Source of the DNA: an uncultured Blautia sp.
GTDB taxonomy: Bacteria > Bacillota > Clostridia > Lachnospirales > Lachnospiraceae
Direction of reading: 5' to 3'
Assembly (NCBI GenBank): GCA_934409175.1
Contig: CAKRVX010000038.1
Coordinates: 1-17,704, forward strand
DNA length: 17,704 nt
This document shows positions 1-8,152 of the stretch, one piece after another. The number at the start of each line of letters is the position of its first letter. The first letter of the stretch is position 1. Below the pieces are notes generated by a model that searched no databases, was not told the origin of the DNA, and was given only the letters and a program-made list of their open reading frames with translations. A program made the translations under genes and the position numbers.

Positions 1-34
1 TAAAATATAACAACTGTTGCATCCAAAAACAAAA

Positions 35-77
35 GGACGCATGAAAAAACTTTCGTTTTTTCACACGCCCTTTTTTT
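35..77 (-). terminator. Terminator downstream of malQ (possibly bidirectional)
   Basis: An inverted repeat sits just past the malQ stop. Arms GAAAAAAC (43-50) and GTTTTTTC (55-62) close a 4-base TTTC loop and extend outward, with mismatches, to GGACGC/CACGCCC. Seven T follow on the plus strand (71-77). On the minus strand, the direction of malQ, the stem is followed by CCTTTTGTTTTT. It therefore could stop transcription from either side. Only 34 bases lie to its left and I see nothing supportable in them. Confidence 0.7.
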
Positions 78-108
78 GATTTTTATAATAATGCGGAACA
101 CATATTTT

Positions 109-1614
109 TTAATTCCAGTTTTTCCTTCCATATCTAAGTGTTATATCGTGGATTTCCTTCTGCAGTTTCACTGTCAGATCTCTTTTCTTTACTCTCCACT
201 TCCAGTTGGTTCCTACTGTAGAAGGAGTATTCATACGATAACGATTATCCAGTCCCATATAATCCTGCATAGGAATGACACAGAGTCTGGCACTGCTTCT
301 CATGATCAGACTGATAAAACATTTATACAGATCTTTATCCGGAGTCCCATAGTCACAAAGATAATCTCTCGCCAGTTTCTGTTCAGCCGGAGTAATGCTG
401 CTCCACCATCCAACAATAGTTTCATTATCATGAGTTCCTGTATATGCCACGCTGTTTTCCGGATAATTATGAGGCAGGTAATCACTGGCACATCCGGAAT
501 CTCTGGAATCAAATGCAAACTCCAGAACCTTCATTCCCGGAAATCCGCTTTCACGAACCAGCTGGCGTACAGAATCTGTCATATATCCCAGATCCTCTGC
601 AATCACCTGTTTCCATCCCAGTGCCTGCTCAATTTTGCGAAACAGATCGATTCCAGGTCCTTTCTCCCAATGTCCGCCGGTAGCATCCTCTGCTCCATAT
701 GGTATGGAAAAATACTCATCAAATCCACGGAAATGATCGATTCTTACTACATCATACAGCTTAAAGCAATAGCTGACTCTGGAAATCCACCACTGATAAC
801 CTGTCTCTCTGTGATAATCCCATCTGTACAAAGGATTTCCCCATAACTGTCCTGTAGCGGAAAATCCGTCCGGCGGACAGCCTGCTACTGCCAGTGGCAC
901 ATTCTCTGAATCCAGTTGAAATAATTCCGGATGTGCCCAGGCATCTGCACTGTCCATCGCCACATAGATTGGTATATCTCCAATAATCTGGATTCCTTTT
1001 CCGTTTGCATAGGCTTTCAGTTTCATCCACTGTTCATAAAATTTATACTGCATATACTGCTGAAACTCAATATCAAAGTACAGTTCTTCGCGATAATAAT
1101 CCATGGCATTATTCCAGCGAAGACGGATATCTTCCGCCCATTTTGTCCATTCTACTCCTTCGAAACGATCCTTCACTGCCATAAACAGCGCATAATCTGA
1201 CAGCCACCAGCTATTCTCAGCTACGAATCTCTGATAATCCTGATTTTTGCTGATATCACTGTTTTCATACGCTTTTCTCAGAAGTGGATAACGTCCTTTG
1301 TAAATTTTCTCATAATCTACACTGTCTGCCTGTTTTCCCCAGTTTACTTTCTCACAGTCCTTCTTATCAAGAACTCCCTCTTCTACCAGTGCGTCCAAAT
1401 CTATAAAATATGGATTTCCGGCAAATGTAGAAAAGGACTGATAGGGAGAATCTCCATAACTGGTAGGTCCCAGCGGAAGAATCTGCCAGTAAGTCTGCCC
1501 TGCCTCTTTCAGCCAGTCTACAAACTCATAAGCACTCTTTGAAAAACATCCGATTCCATATTCTGACGGCAGACTGCTGACAGGCATCAAAATTCCTGCT
1601 GATCTCTTTTCCAT
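109..1614 (-). CDS. malQ: 4-alpha-glucanotransferase (amylomaltase, GH77)
   Basis: Cytoplasmic enzyme of maltose/maltodextrin use. It moves alpha-1,4-glucan segments between maltodextrins and releases glucose, making longer chains for phosphorylase. At 501 residues it has the usual bacterial GH77 length. Seen in the sequence: the N-terminal SAGILMPVSSLPS substrate-site motif, GDSPYQSFSTFAGNPYFID at about 55-73, the nucleophile in VRIDHFRG (Asp293), the acid/base in AEDLG (Glu340) and the transition-state Asp396 in GTHDNE, so all three catalytic acids are present. The start is fixed by an AGGAG box 7 bases upstream (1622-1626). It stands alone on the minus strand, diverging from a LacI-family regulator, with a near-consensus promoter and a sugar-type operator in front. 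Control by that repressor, by CcpA, or both is inferred from the operator. There is no signal peptide. Confidence 0.97.
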   Translation of the reverse strand: MEKRSAGILMPVSSLPSEYGIGCFSKSAYEFVDWLKEAGQTYWQILPLGPTSYGDSPYQSFSTFAGNPYFIDLDALVEEGVLDKKDCEKVNWGKQADSVDYEKIYKGRYPLLRKAYENSDISKNQDYQRFVAENSWWLSDYALFMAVKDRFEGVEWTKWAEDIRLRWNNAMDYYREELYFDIEFQQYMQYKFYEQWMKLKAYANGKGIQIIGDIPIYVAMDSADAWAHPELFQLDSENVPLAVAGCPPDGFSATGQLWGNPLYRWDYHRETGYQWWISRVSYCFKLYDVVRIDHFRGFDEYFSIPYGAEDATGGHWEKGPGIDLFRKIEQALGWKQVIAEDLGYMTDSVRQLVRESGFPGMKVLEFAFDSRDSGCASDYLPHNYPENSVAYTGTHDNETIVGWWSSITPAEQKLARDYLCDYGTPDKDLYKCFISLIMRSSARLCVIPMQDYMGLDNRYRMNTPSTVGTNWKWRVKKRDLTVKLQKEIHDITLRYGRKNWN

Positions 1615-1673
1615 AATTTTTCTCCTTTTACATTCTCTCGTTTATACTGTTTTGCTTTTCTTAATGCCAAATA

Positions 1674-1730
1674 TTTGCATTGATTCATGCAAGCGTTTGC
1701 ATTAATTATAGTTTCATTTTGCATTAATTA
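1674..1730 (-). repeat. Three 22-bp-phased TTTGCATTRATT direct repeats in the malQ control region
   Basis: TTTGCATTGATT starts at 1674 and TTTGCATTAATT at 1696 and 1718, so successive copies are exactly 22 bp apart, about two helical turns and the same face of the DNA. The middle copy supplies the right half of the malQ operator palindrome. The third lies in the spacer of the promoter next to its -35 box. The first is in the transcribed leader. Read on the minus strand each copy contains TGCAAA, a typical LacI-family half-site. An operator array is inferred from phasing and position. Confidence 0.75.
1687..1702. promoter_or_regulatory. cre/MalR-type operator over the malQ start site
   Basis: ATGCAAGCGTTTGCAT is a near-perfect 16-bp palindrome with a central CG, the hallmark of LacI/GalR-family sites. 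It fits the Gram-positive catabolite element consensus WTGNAARCGNWWNCAW at every position. It spans the predicted malQ transcription start (about 1698), where a bound repressor would block initiation. The sequence cannot say whether the adjacent LacI-family protein, CcpA, or both bind here. Confidence 0.85.
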
Positions 1731-1733
1731 CAA
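1705..1733 (-). promoter_or_regulatory. malQ promoter
   Basis: On the minus strand TTGTAA (-35, 1728-1733) and a perfect TATAAT (-10, 1705-1710) are separated by 17 bp. This predicts a start near 1698 and a leader of about 84 bases. Confidence 0.8.
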
Positions 1734-1829
1734 TCCACTATTTTTCAATTCTACTTTTTATACAATCAGGCATCTTATTTTTTGTGCATTTCTTACTTTT
1801 TCGCCATCTGTAAACCATATGACTCCCAT

Positions 1830-1858
1830 TTGACAACCCCTGTTTCTTCCTATAAAAT
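1830..1858 (+). promoter_or_regulatory. Promoter of the LacI-family regulator and SulP transporter operon
   Basis: A perfect TTGACA (1830-1835), a 17-bp spacer and TAAAAT (1853-1858) predict a start near 1865 and a leader of about 67 bases. No LacI-type palindrome overlaps it. The nearest is the malQ operator about 130 bp upstream, so autoregulation would need looping or a different site. Confidence 0.82.
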
Positions 1859-1917
1859 AATAGCAGACTATAAACCTGTATAAAGTACCCAATTTCCATT
1901 GCTTCTCACAGGCATTT

Positions 1918-1924
1918 ACGGAGG
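1918..1924 (+). promoter_or_regulatory. Ribosome site that fixes the regulator start
   Basis: ACGGAGG ends 7 bases before the ATG at 1932. The frame is open upstream to a TTG at 1899, but those codons run through this ribosome site. The ATG begins the family-typical MAITIKDVA, so it is taken as the start. Confidence 0.88.
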
Positions 1925-1931
1925 TTTTTTC

Positions 1932-2990
1932 ATGGCAATAACTATTAAAGATGTAGCAGCTCTGGCCGGTGTATCGCCATCCACAGTATCCAGAACCTGT
2001 AAAAATAATCCATCTATCAGTGAAGAAACAAAAGAACGTGTACGCAAAGCCATGCTTCAGTTAGGCTATGAACCCAATTTCCAGGCCAGCATCCTGGCAT
2101 CTCAGTCATCAAATTCCCGGTGCATCGGCATCATTTTGCCGGCTTCCGCCAGAGAAGCATACGAAAATTCATTTTATCTGGAAACTATTCGCGGAATCAG
2201 CCATTACTGCAACAGTCACCAGTATATCAGCACCATTGTAACCGGCCAGAATGAAGAAGAAATCCTTCAGGCAGTTCGTTCCATGGCACGCAGCGGCAAG
2301 GCAGACGGATTTATCGTTCTTTATTCCAAACAGGAAGATCCTGTCATTGATTACCTGTTCAGTGAGGGTTTGCTTTATATTCTGATCGGCAAACCAGCAC
2401 AATACACCAATTACACCATGTATATTGATAATGATAATTTTCTGGCAGGGCAGGAAGCCACAGAATATCTCTACAGCCTTGGACACAGACACATTGCCTA
2501 TCTGGGTGTGGATTCTTCCCTTGTATTCTCGTCCGACCGTAAAATGGGATATCAGCAGGCACTTTTAAATCATGGATTGCCTGTACGTCCCGACTACTGT
2601 ATTGAAATTACGGAAATTTCCCAGGAAAAATCAGACCGACTTCTTAATCTTCTTAAGCAGAAGGACCGTCCCACTGCCATTCTGGTAAGCGATGACATTC
2701 TGGCAGTTTATCTGGAACGAGTATGCATGAAGGCCGGATTTTCCATTCCGGGGGATCTGTCCATTCTTTCCTTCAATAACTCTCTTCTGGCCAGACTTAC
2801 TTCACCTCAGCTGACATCCATTGATATCAATTCCTGTCAGCTTGGAATCGAGGCAGCCTCTCAGATGATCAACCATATCGAAAATCCTAATCTCCTGGCA
2901 ACAAAGATCATCGTGCCTCATCATCTCGTAGAGAGAGACAGTTGCCAGTCAGTAGCTATCCCATCAGAATATGGGGAGGACACCTTATGA
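1932..2990 (+). CDS. LacI/GalR-family transcriptional regulator (MalR-like)
   Basis: Cytoplasmic DNA-binding repressor of sugar metabolism, 352 residues, normal family length. The N-terminus carries the LacI helix-turn-helix (IKDVAALAGVSPSTVSR, about residues 4-20), then the hinge segment (GYEPNFQASILASQ), then the two-lobe periplasmic-binding-protein-like sugar domain (CIGIILP from about 62; DDILAVYLE and the C-terminal LTSIDIN and HHLVERDS motifs). It diverges from malQ, whose promoter has a perfect LacI-family operator, so a role as the maltodextrin repressor is the simplest inference; the HTH resembles MalR proteins. Its stop overlaps the next start (ATGA at 2987-2990), so it is translationally coupled to a SulP transporter, an unusual partner for a sugar regulator. 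The effector cannot be read from sequence. Confidence 0.92.
   Translation: MAITIKDVAALAGVSPSTVSRTCKNNPSISEETKERVRKAMLQLGYEPNFQASILASQSSNSRCIGIILPASAREAYENSFYLETIRGISHYCNSHQYISTIVTGQNEEEILQAVRSMARSGKADGFIVLYSKQEDPVIDYLFSEGLLYILIGKPAQYTNYTMYIDNDNFLAGQEATEYLYSLGHRHIAYLGVDSSLVFSSDRKMGYQQALLNHGLPVRPDYCIEITEISQEKSDRLLNLLKQKDRPTAILVSDDILAVYLERVCMKAGFSIPGDLSILSFNNSLLARLTSPQLTSIDINSCQLGIEAASQMINHIENPNLLATKIIVPHHLVERDSCQSVAIPSEYGEDTL
2973..2980 (+). promoter_or_regulatory. Ribosome site and ATGA coupling for the SulP gene
   Basis: GGGGAGGA lies inside the end of the regulator gene, 6 bases before the ATG at 2987. The ATG overlaps the regulator TGA by 4 bases (ATGA). The open frame reaches back to 2942, but this site and the family-like start MKLQLFSTLKNY support 2987. 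Confidence 0.88.
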
Positions 2991-5158
2991 AATTACAGTT
3001 ATTTTCTACCCTGAAAAATTATAATCTGAAGTATCTCCCCAAAGATATTTTCTCAGGGATCATCATTGCTGCGGTCTCCATTCCTATTTCCATGGGATAC
3101 GCCCAGATTTCCGGTATTCCCGCAGTATACGGGCTTTATGGGTCTGTTTTCCCCATCCTGCTTTTCGCACTCTTTTCTACATCCAGACAATTTATCTTCG
3201 GTGTGGATGCTGCGCCAGCTGCTATTGTGGGAAGTGCCCTCGCATCCCTGGGTGTTGCCGCAGAATCACCCCAGGCAATGCAGTATGTTCCCGCCATTGC
3301 TTTTTTCGCAGGTCTGTGGCTGTTGCTTTTTTATTTTCTCCATGCAGATAAGATTGTGGACTTTATCTCCACTCCTGTTATGGGCGGATTTATAAGCGGA
3401 ATCTCCTTAACGATCATCCTGATGCAGGTCCCCAAACTCATGGGCGGCTCCGCAGGTTCCGGAGAAGTTCTGGAGCTGACCGCACATATTTTCCAGACAT
3501 GCCGAACCATCAACTGGCTTTCTCTTTTCCTTGGAATTATTGCACTGATTCTGATACGCATTATAAAGAAACTGATACCTAAATTTCCATCAGCTATCCT
3601 TCTCATGGCTGCCGGCGTGGCATGCAGTGCTATATTCCATGTACAGGATCACGGCGTAAAGCTACTGCAGTCTGTAGAGCCCGGACTTCCTCACTTTATA
3701 GTCCCGAACTTTTCTTCCATCGACCTTACACAGTCAGCAGGCCGTGGACTGATGGTTGCTGTGGTCATTATGGCAGAAACCCTTCTGGCAGAAAACAGCT
3801 TTTCTTTCCGTAATGGTTATAAATTAAATGACCGTCAGGAGATTCTTGCCTGTGCTGCCGGAAACCTGGCTTCCGCTGCTGTTGGATGCAGCCCTGTAAA
3901 CGGCAGTATATCAAGGACATCCATGAACGAACAGTATGGCGGTCAGACTCAGGCAGTTTCTGTAACTGCAGGCATTACCATGGCCGTAATCCTTATGTCC
4001 TGCACTGGTTTTATCGGTTATCTGCCGGTTCCCATATTGACGGCCATTGTGATCTCGGCACTGATGGACGTAGTTGAGGTTCACCTTGCAGTCCGCCTGT
4101 TCCGTTTAAGCCGTACAGAGTTTTACATTTTTATGGCAGCCTGTATCAGCGTATTGTTTCTTGGAACGATTTACGGCGTAATTATCGGCATCCTTCTTTC
4201 CTTCGTGGCAGTAATCCTGAAAGCCACCAATCCTCCCCGGGCTTTTCTGGGGATGATCCCCGGCCGGGATACCTATTATGATCTGTCCAAAAACACCTAT
4301 GCGTATCCCCTGAAACATGTAGTGATCTATCGTTTCAGCGAAAACCTTTTCTTTGCAAATGTAAAAATTTTTCAAGAAGATATTGAAAACAGTATCCGTC
4401 CGGATACCCAGGTGGTAATCCTGGATGCCAGTGCTATAAACAGTATTGATATCACTGCTGCAGACCAACTGGACGCTATTGCATCAAATATGAAAAAGCG
4501 TGGCATCCGTTTCTATATCACAGAGCATTCCTCTGCCATGAACACGCAGATGAAACAGCTTGGCATCGGACATCTGATCAAAGGCGGCATGGTCCGCAGG
4601 ACTATTCTGGCTGCTCTGCACGATGCCGGGCTGAAGTCTCCATGGCAGCTGGATATCCCGGATACAGAGGAAGAACGACTGCAGCAGCGCACTCTGGCAC
4701 TTCTCCCTGCAGAGGAAGAAAATACTCTGGAGGAGTTCGCCTGGGCATTCGGTGAAGATGCAGTTATGGAAATCGAGAAAGAAGTTCATCATATCATTGA
4801 ACAGCTTCATCAGCTTCCGGATATCGAAAAACTATCGGAAGAAGGTCTGGAACAACATCTGGAAAACTGGCATACCCTGGGTGCATTTGACGAGGATGAG
4901 CTTCTTAGAAGAATCGAATTACATATGGATGAACTTCCAGAAGAACTCAACAGAAACCACCGGGTAATTATCCAGCTGATTGAAAAGCGGCGTCGTAACC
5001 TCAAGGAACGAATTCTCAAAGAACACCCTGAATTTCTGGATAGACTGGAAGACCAGCGCAGAAAGCTTGAGAAACGACTGGAAAAACAAAATCCCGAAGC
5101 AGTTCGGAAATGGAGGGAATTCAGAAACGAAATTTCAGAAAAAAACCAGGAGCTTTGA
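2987..5158 (+). CDS. SulP/SLC26-family anion transporter with STAS domain and long charged tail
   Basis: Inner-membrane inorganic-anion transporter or symporter of the SulP family; known substrates include sulfate, bicarbonate and dicarboxylates, and the one here is not evident. Of 723 residues, about 18-415 form the hydrophobic transport core, with the family motifs AAVSIPISMGYAQISGIPAVYGLYG (split: AAVSIPISMGYA about 28-39, GLYGS about 49-53), GFISGI and NLASAAVGCSPVNGSISRTS (about 293-312). A STAS domain follows at about 440-545, including ILDASAINSIDITAADQL. In that motif the residue aligned with the SpoIIAA phospho-serine appears to be Ile (IDIT), so phospho-control there is unlikely. 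Residues about 551-723 are an extra, very charged, predicted helical/coiled-coil region ending in repeated RRKLEKRLEK-like runs, not part of the usual family layout. It is coupled to the preceding LacI-family regulator. Family assignment is certain; substrate is unknown. Confidence 0.93.
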   Translation: MKLQLFSTLKNYNLKYLPKDIFSGIIIAAVSIPISMGYAQISGIPAVYGLYGSVFPILLFALFSTSRQFIFGVDAAPAAIVGSALASLGVAAESPQAMQYVPAIAFFAGLWLLLFYFLHADKIVDFISTPVMGGFISGISLTIILMQVPKLMGGSAGSGEVLELTAHIFQTCRTINWLSLFLGIIALILIRIIKKLIPKFPSAILLMAAGVACSAIFHVQDHGVKLLQSVEPGLPHFIVPNFSSIDLTQSAGRGLMVAVVIMAETLLAENSFSFRNGYKLNDRQEILACAAGNLASAAVGCSPVNGSISRTSMNEQYGGQTQAVSVTAGITMAVILMSCTGFIGYLPVPILTAIVISALMDVVEVHLAVRLFRLSRTEFYIFMAACISVLFLGTIYGVIIGILLSFVAVILKATNPPRAFLGMIPGRDTYYDLSKNTYAYPLKHVVIYRFSENLFFANVKIFQEDIENSIRPDTQVVILDASAINSIDITAADQLDAIASNMKKRGIRFYITEHSSAMNTQMKQLGIGHLIKGGMVRRTILAALHDAGLKSPWQLDIPDTEEERLQQRTLALLPAEEENTLEEFAWAFGEDAVMEIEKEVHHIIEQLHQLPDIEKLSEEGLEQHLENWHTLGAFDEDELLRRIELHMDELPEELNRNHRVIIQLIEKRRRNLKERILKEHPEFLDRLEDQRRKLEKRLEKQNPEAVRKWREFRNEISEKNQEL

Positions 5159-5227
5159 TTTTTGCCATTTCTCATTGGTCATACCTGCGCCGCATACTTT
5201 GTTAATTATTTTTCAATCTTTATTTGC

Positions 5228-5261
5228 AGAGCTACTGTCCCAAAATAGGTACAGTAGCTCT
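5228..5261 (+). terminator. Inverted repeat after the SulP gene, probable terminator
   Basis: AGAGCTACTGT (5228-5238) and ACAGTAGCTCT (5251-5261) make a perfect 11-bp stem with a 12-base loop, 70 bp past the SulP stop. The following TATTCATATC is a poor T tract, so termination may be weak or need another factor. It is the only strong structure between SulP and xfp. Confidence 0.55.
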
Positions 5262-5302
5262 ATTCATATCAAAAAGTTATAATTATGATGCATTTTTTCT
5301 AT

Positions 5303-5331
5303 TTTACGTTTCTTTTTTCCTGTGATAGGAT
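5303..5331 (+). promoter_or_regulatory. Putative xfp promoter
   Basis: TTTACG (5303-5308), 17 bp, then TAGGAT (5326-5331) preceded by TGA, giving an extended -10. The predicted start is near 5338 with a leader of about 70 bases to the ATG at 5409. The -10 box is only a partial consensus match, so the call is moderate. Confidence 0.5.
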
Positions 5332-5408
5332 ATGTCTGGTTAAAAAAATAACATAAATTTACTTACTAATGTGACATCAAAGATAAAGAAAGAAAACGAG
5401 GTAAGAAA

Positions 5409-7784
5409 ATGGAAGACAACAAATTATGTCTCGAAAAGCAGCCTTTAAATCAGGAAATGCTTGACAAAATCGATGCTTACTGGCGTGCAGCAAACTATCT
5501 GTCTGCCGGACAGCTCTATCTTCTTGACAATCCGCTTCTGAGAGAACCATTAAAAATGGAGCAGATCAAGAAGAAAATCGTTGGTCACTGGGGAACCGTA
5601 CCTGGACAGAACTTCGTTTATGCACACTGCAACCGTGTCATCAAACGTTACGACCTGGATATGATCCTGCTTTCCGGTCCGGGACATGGCGGAAACTTCA
5701 TGATCGCCAACACTTATCTGGAAGGTTCTTACAGCGAAGTTTATCCAAACATCAGCCAGGATGAGGAAGGTATGAAGAAAATGTTCAAACAGTTCTCCTT
5801 CCCATGCGGAGTTCCGAGCCACTGTGCACCGGAAACACCTGGATCCATCAATGAAGGTGGTGAACTTGGTTATTCCATCGCTCATGCCTTCGGAGCTGTA
5901 TTCGATAACCCAGACCTGATTGCTACTACAGTTGTAGGTGACGGTGAAGCTGAGACTGGTCCTCTGGCAACATCCTGGCAGTCCAACAAATTCCTGAACC
6001 CAATCACCGACGGTGCTGTACTTCCTATTCTTCACTTAAATGGATATAAAATCAGCAATCCGACTATCTTCTCCCGTCTTTCTCATGAAGAACTTGAATG
6101 CTTCTTCAAAGGCTGTGGCTGGAAACCATACTTCGTTGAAGGCGACGATCCGATGACAATGCATAAGAAGATGGCAGAAACAATGGATACTGTAATCGAA
6201 GAGATCAAAGCAATCCAGAAGAACGCTCGTGAGAACAACGATCCTGAACGTCCGGTATGGCCAATGATCATCCTTCGTACTCCTAAGGGATGGACTGGTC
6301 CTAAGGTTGTTGATGGACTTCAGATTGAAGGTTCTTTCCGTGCTCATCAGGTTCCGATTTCCATGGAAAAGCCGGAACATCTGGAACTTCTGAAAGAGTG
6401 GCTGGAAAGTTATCGTCCTCAGGAACTGTTCGATGAAAATGGACGCCTGATTCCGGAACTGGCTGAACTGGCTCCTAAGGGAAATGCACGTCTCGGTGCA
6501 AACCCACATGCAAACGGCGGACTTCTTCTGAAAGACCTTCGTCTTCCAGACTTCCGTGATTACGGTATCGATGTACAGCCTGGCAAAACAAAAGCTCAGG
6601 ATATGATCGAGCTTGGCGGATACATCCGTGATATCTTCAAACTGAATGAAGAAAACAAAAACTTCCGTATTTTTGGACCAGACGAAAGTATGTCCAACCG
6701 TCTGTACAAAGTATTTGAATATCAGAAACGTGACTGGAACGCAGAAATGCTTGACACTGATGACTGTCTTGCAAGAGACGGACGTATCATGGACAGTATG
6801 CTCAGTGAGCATATGTGTGAAGGATGGCTGGAAGGTTACCTGTTAACAGGTCGTCACGGCTTCTTCGCAAGCTATGAAGCATTCATTCGTATCGTTGACT
6901 CTATGGCAGCTCAGCATGCTAAATGGCTGAAAGTCTGCAACCAGCTTTCCTGGAGACAGCCGATCGCATCTCTGAACTTTATCCTGACATCCAATGTATG
7001 GCAGCAGGACCACAACGGATTTACTCATCAGGATCCTGGATTCCTGGATCACATCGCTAATAAGAAAGCAGACGTAGTACGTATGTACTTACCACCAGAC
7101 TCTAACTGCTTACTCTCCTGCTTTGATCACTGCATCAAGAGTAAGAACTATGTAAACGCAATCGTAGCTTCCAAACATCCAAGCTGCCAGTGGCTGACCA
7201 TGGAGCAGGCTGTTAAGCACTGCACACAGGGTATCGGTATCTGGGAGTGGGCAAGCAATGACTGTGGTGAAGAACCAGACGTTGTTATGGCCTGCTGTGG
7301 TGATACACCTACACTTGAGATCATGGCTGCTGTTACGATCCTTCGTGATGAAATGCCAGATCTTAAGATCCGTGTTGTTAACGTTGTTGACCTGTTCAAA
7401 CTTGAATCCGACCACAAACATCCACACGGCTTAAGTGATGCAGAGTACGATGCAATCTTCACAAAAGACAAACCGGTTATCTTTGCATTCCACGGATATC
7501 CAACACTGATCCATGAACTTACTTATGAACGTCATAACCACAACATCTCCGTTCATGGATATCAGGAGGAAGGTACTATCACTACTCCATTCGATATGCG
7601 TGTCCAGAACCAGATCGACCGTTTCAACCTTGTAAAAGATGCAATCATGCATCTGCCACAGCTTGGAAACAAAGGTTCCTTCTTAATCCAGAAGATGAAC
7701 GACAAACTTGTTGAGCACAAACAGTACATCGCTGAATACGGCCAGGATCTCGAAGAAATCAGAAACTGGGAGTGGCATAAATAA
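5409..7784 (+). CDS. xfp: Xylulose-5-phosphate/fructose-6-phosphate phosphoketolase
   Basis: Cytoplasmic thiamine-diphosphate enzyme that splits xylulose 5-phosphate (and often fructose 6-phosphate) with phosphate to give acetyl phosphate plus glyceraldehyde 3-phosphate (or erythrose 4-phosphate). Full family length, 791 residues. Seen: GHWGT (about 59-63), GPGHGG (90-95), the [20 protein letters not shown] signature (137-156), and the ThDP/metal motif GDGEAETG with downstream Asn (177-193). The GAGGT ribosome site ends 6-7 bases before ATG. Codon choice differs from its neighbours, with Arg overwhelmingly CGT and Asn mostly AAC, as in highly expressed genes. It has its own promoter and terminator, so it is monocistronic and probably a main carbon route. 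Whether it prefers the C5 or the C6 substrate cannot be read here. Confidence 0.97.
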   Translation: MEDNKLCLEKQPLNQEMLDKIDAYWRAANYLSAGQLYLLDNPLLREPLKMEQIKKKIVGHWGTVPGQNFVYAHCNRVIKRYDLDMILLSGPGHGGNFMIANTYLEGSYSEVYPNISQDEEGMKKMFKQFSFPCGVPSHCAPETPGSINEGGELGYSIAHAFGAVFDNPDLIATTVVGDGEAETGPLATSWQSNKFLNPITDGAVLPILHLNGYKISNPTIFSRLSHEELECFFKGCGWKPYFVEGDDPMTMHKKMAETMDTVIEEIKAIQKNARENNDPERPVWPMIILRTPKGWTGPKVVDGLQIEGSFRAHQVPISMEKPEHLELLKEWLESYRPQELFDENGRLIPELAELAPKGNARLGANPHANGGLLLKDLRLPDFRDYGIDVQPGKTKAQDMIELGGYIRDIFKLNEENKNFRIFGPDESMSNRLYKVFEYQKRDWNAEMLDTDDCLARDGRIMDSMLSEHMCEGWLEGYLLTGRHGFFASYEAFIRIVDSMAAQHAKWLKVCNQLSWRQPIASLNFILTSNVWQQDHNGFTHQDPGFLDHIANKKADVVRMYLPPDSNCLLSCFDHCIKSKNYVNAIVASKHPSCQWLTMEQAVKHCTQGIGIWEWASNDCGEEPDVVMACCGDTPTLEIMAAVTILRDEMPDLKIRVVNVVDLFKLESDHKHPHGLSDAEYDAIFTKDKPVIFAFHGYPTLIHELTYERHNHNISVHGYQEEGTITTPFDMRVQNQIDRFNLVKDAIMHLPQLGNKGSFLIQKMNDKLVEHKQYIAEYGQDLEEIRNWEWHK

Positions 7785-7796
7785 TTCTTAATAGTT

Positions 7797-7837
7797 ACAG
7801 GGAATTGCCTAAACAGACAATTCCCTGTTATTTTTTT
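7797..7837 (+). terminator. Rho-independent terminator of xfp
   Basis: ACAGGGAATTG (7797-7807) and CAATTCCCTGT (7818-7828) form a perfect 11-bp stem with a 10-base loop, followed by TA and seven T (7831-7837). It begins 12 bases after the xfp stop. Confidence 0.93.
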
Positions 7838-8152
7838 CAGATGTTACCACTGTCAGTTCCAAATAACTGTTATTTTTAGGCACAAAACCCTTTATTTGAA
7901 GTTTTTCATCCACATTTTTTCTATACCGTTTTTTCAGTGTTTTTTCCTCTGATTCACTCAATTATTCATATATGTTTTTTACGCTTTTCATAATCCTGGA
8001 GTTTTATATAACTAAAGATTTTTTCTCCCTGCATAGCGGAATGAGTAATTTTGCTGTTACACATTCAAACAGAGCAGGTACATGCTGTTTTGCATGATAC
8101 ATGCTCTGTTTTTATATCTGCGTTATCTTCAATTTCAAATTTTTAATCTTCA
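7838..8152. other. 315-bp gene-free gap between xfp and the LysR gene
   Basis: A T-rich plus strand without a credible coding frame. It holds a small odd palindrome, AAATAACTGTTATTT (7861-7875), of unknown meaning and the long hairpin at 8067-8111. I found no convincing promoter, RNA family or gene fragment in it. Confidence 0.6.
8067..8113 (+). terminator. Long hairpin, second terminator facing the LysR gene
   Basis: AAACAGAGCA (8067-8076) pairs perfectly with TGCTCTGTTT (8102-8111). An inner ATGC/GCAT section extends the stem to about 18 pairs with small bulges. The plus strand continues as TT then ATATC, giving five T in all; the minus strand has only a short T run. It lies 40 bp past the 3' end of the minus-strand LysR gene, so it may serve as a shared convergent terminator. 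Confidence 0.65.

Noticed and set aside
76..846. 256-residue plus-strand open frame over malQ
   Set aside because: It is antisense to malQ, starts inside the terminator region and shows no domain; the malQ reading explains this DNA.
1674..1739. CRISPR-like or mobile repeat array
   Set aside because: Only three 12-bp copies with 10-bp gaps, located precisely on a promoter, which fits an operator array and not a CRISPR.
5159..5408. Riboswitch in front of xfp
   Set aside because: The only strong structure (5228-5261) lies upstream of the predicted promoter, and the remaining leader has no recognisable aptamer.
6036..6812. 258-residue minus-strand open frame inside xfp
   Set aside because: It lies fully antisense to a certain, codon-biased gene, has no ribosome site or recognisable domain, and reads as low-complexity composition typical of a shadow frame.
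7861..7875. AAATAACTGTTATTT palindrome as an operator
   Set aside because: It is AT-rich, lies just after a terminator, and has no promoter near it, so chance is likely.
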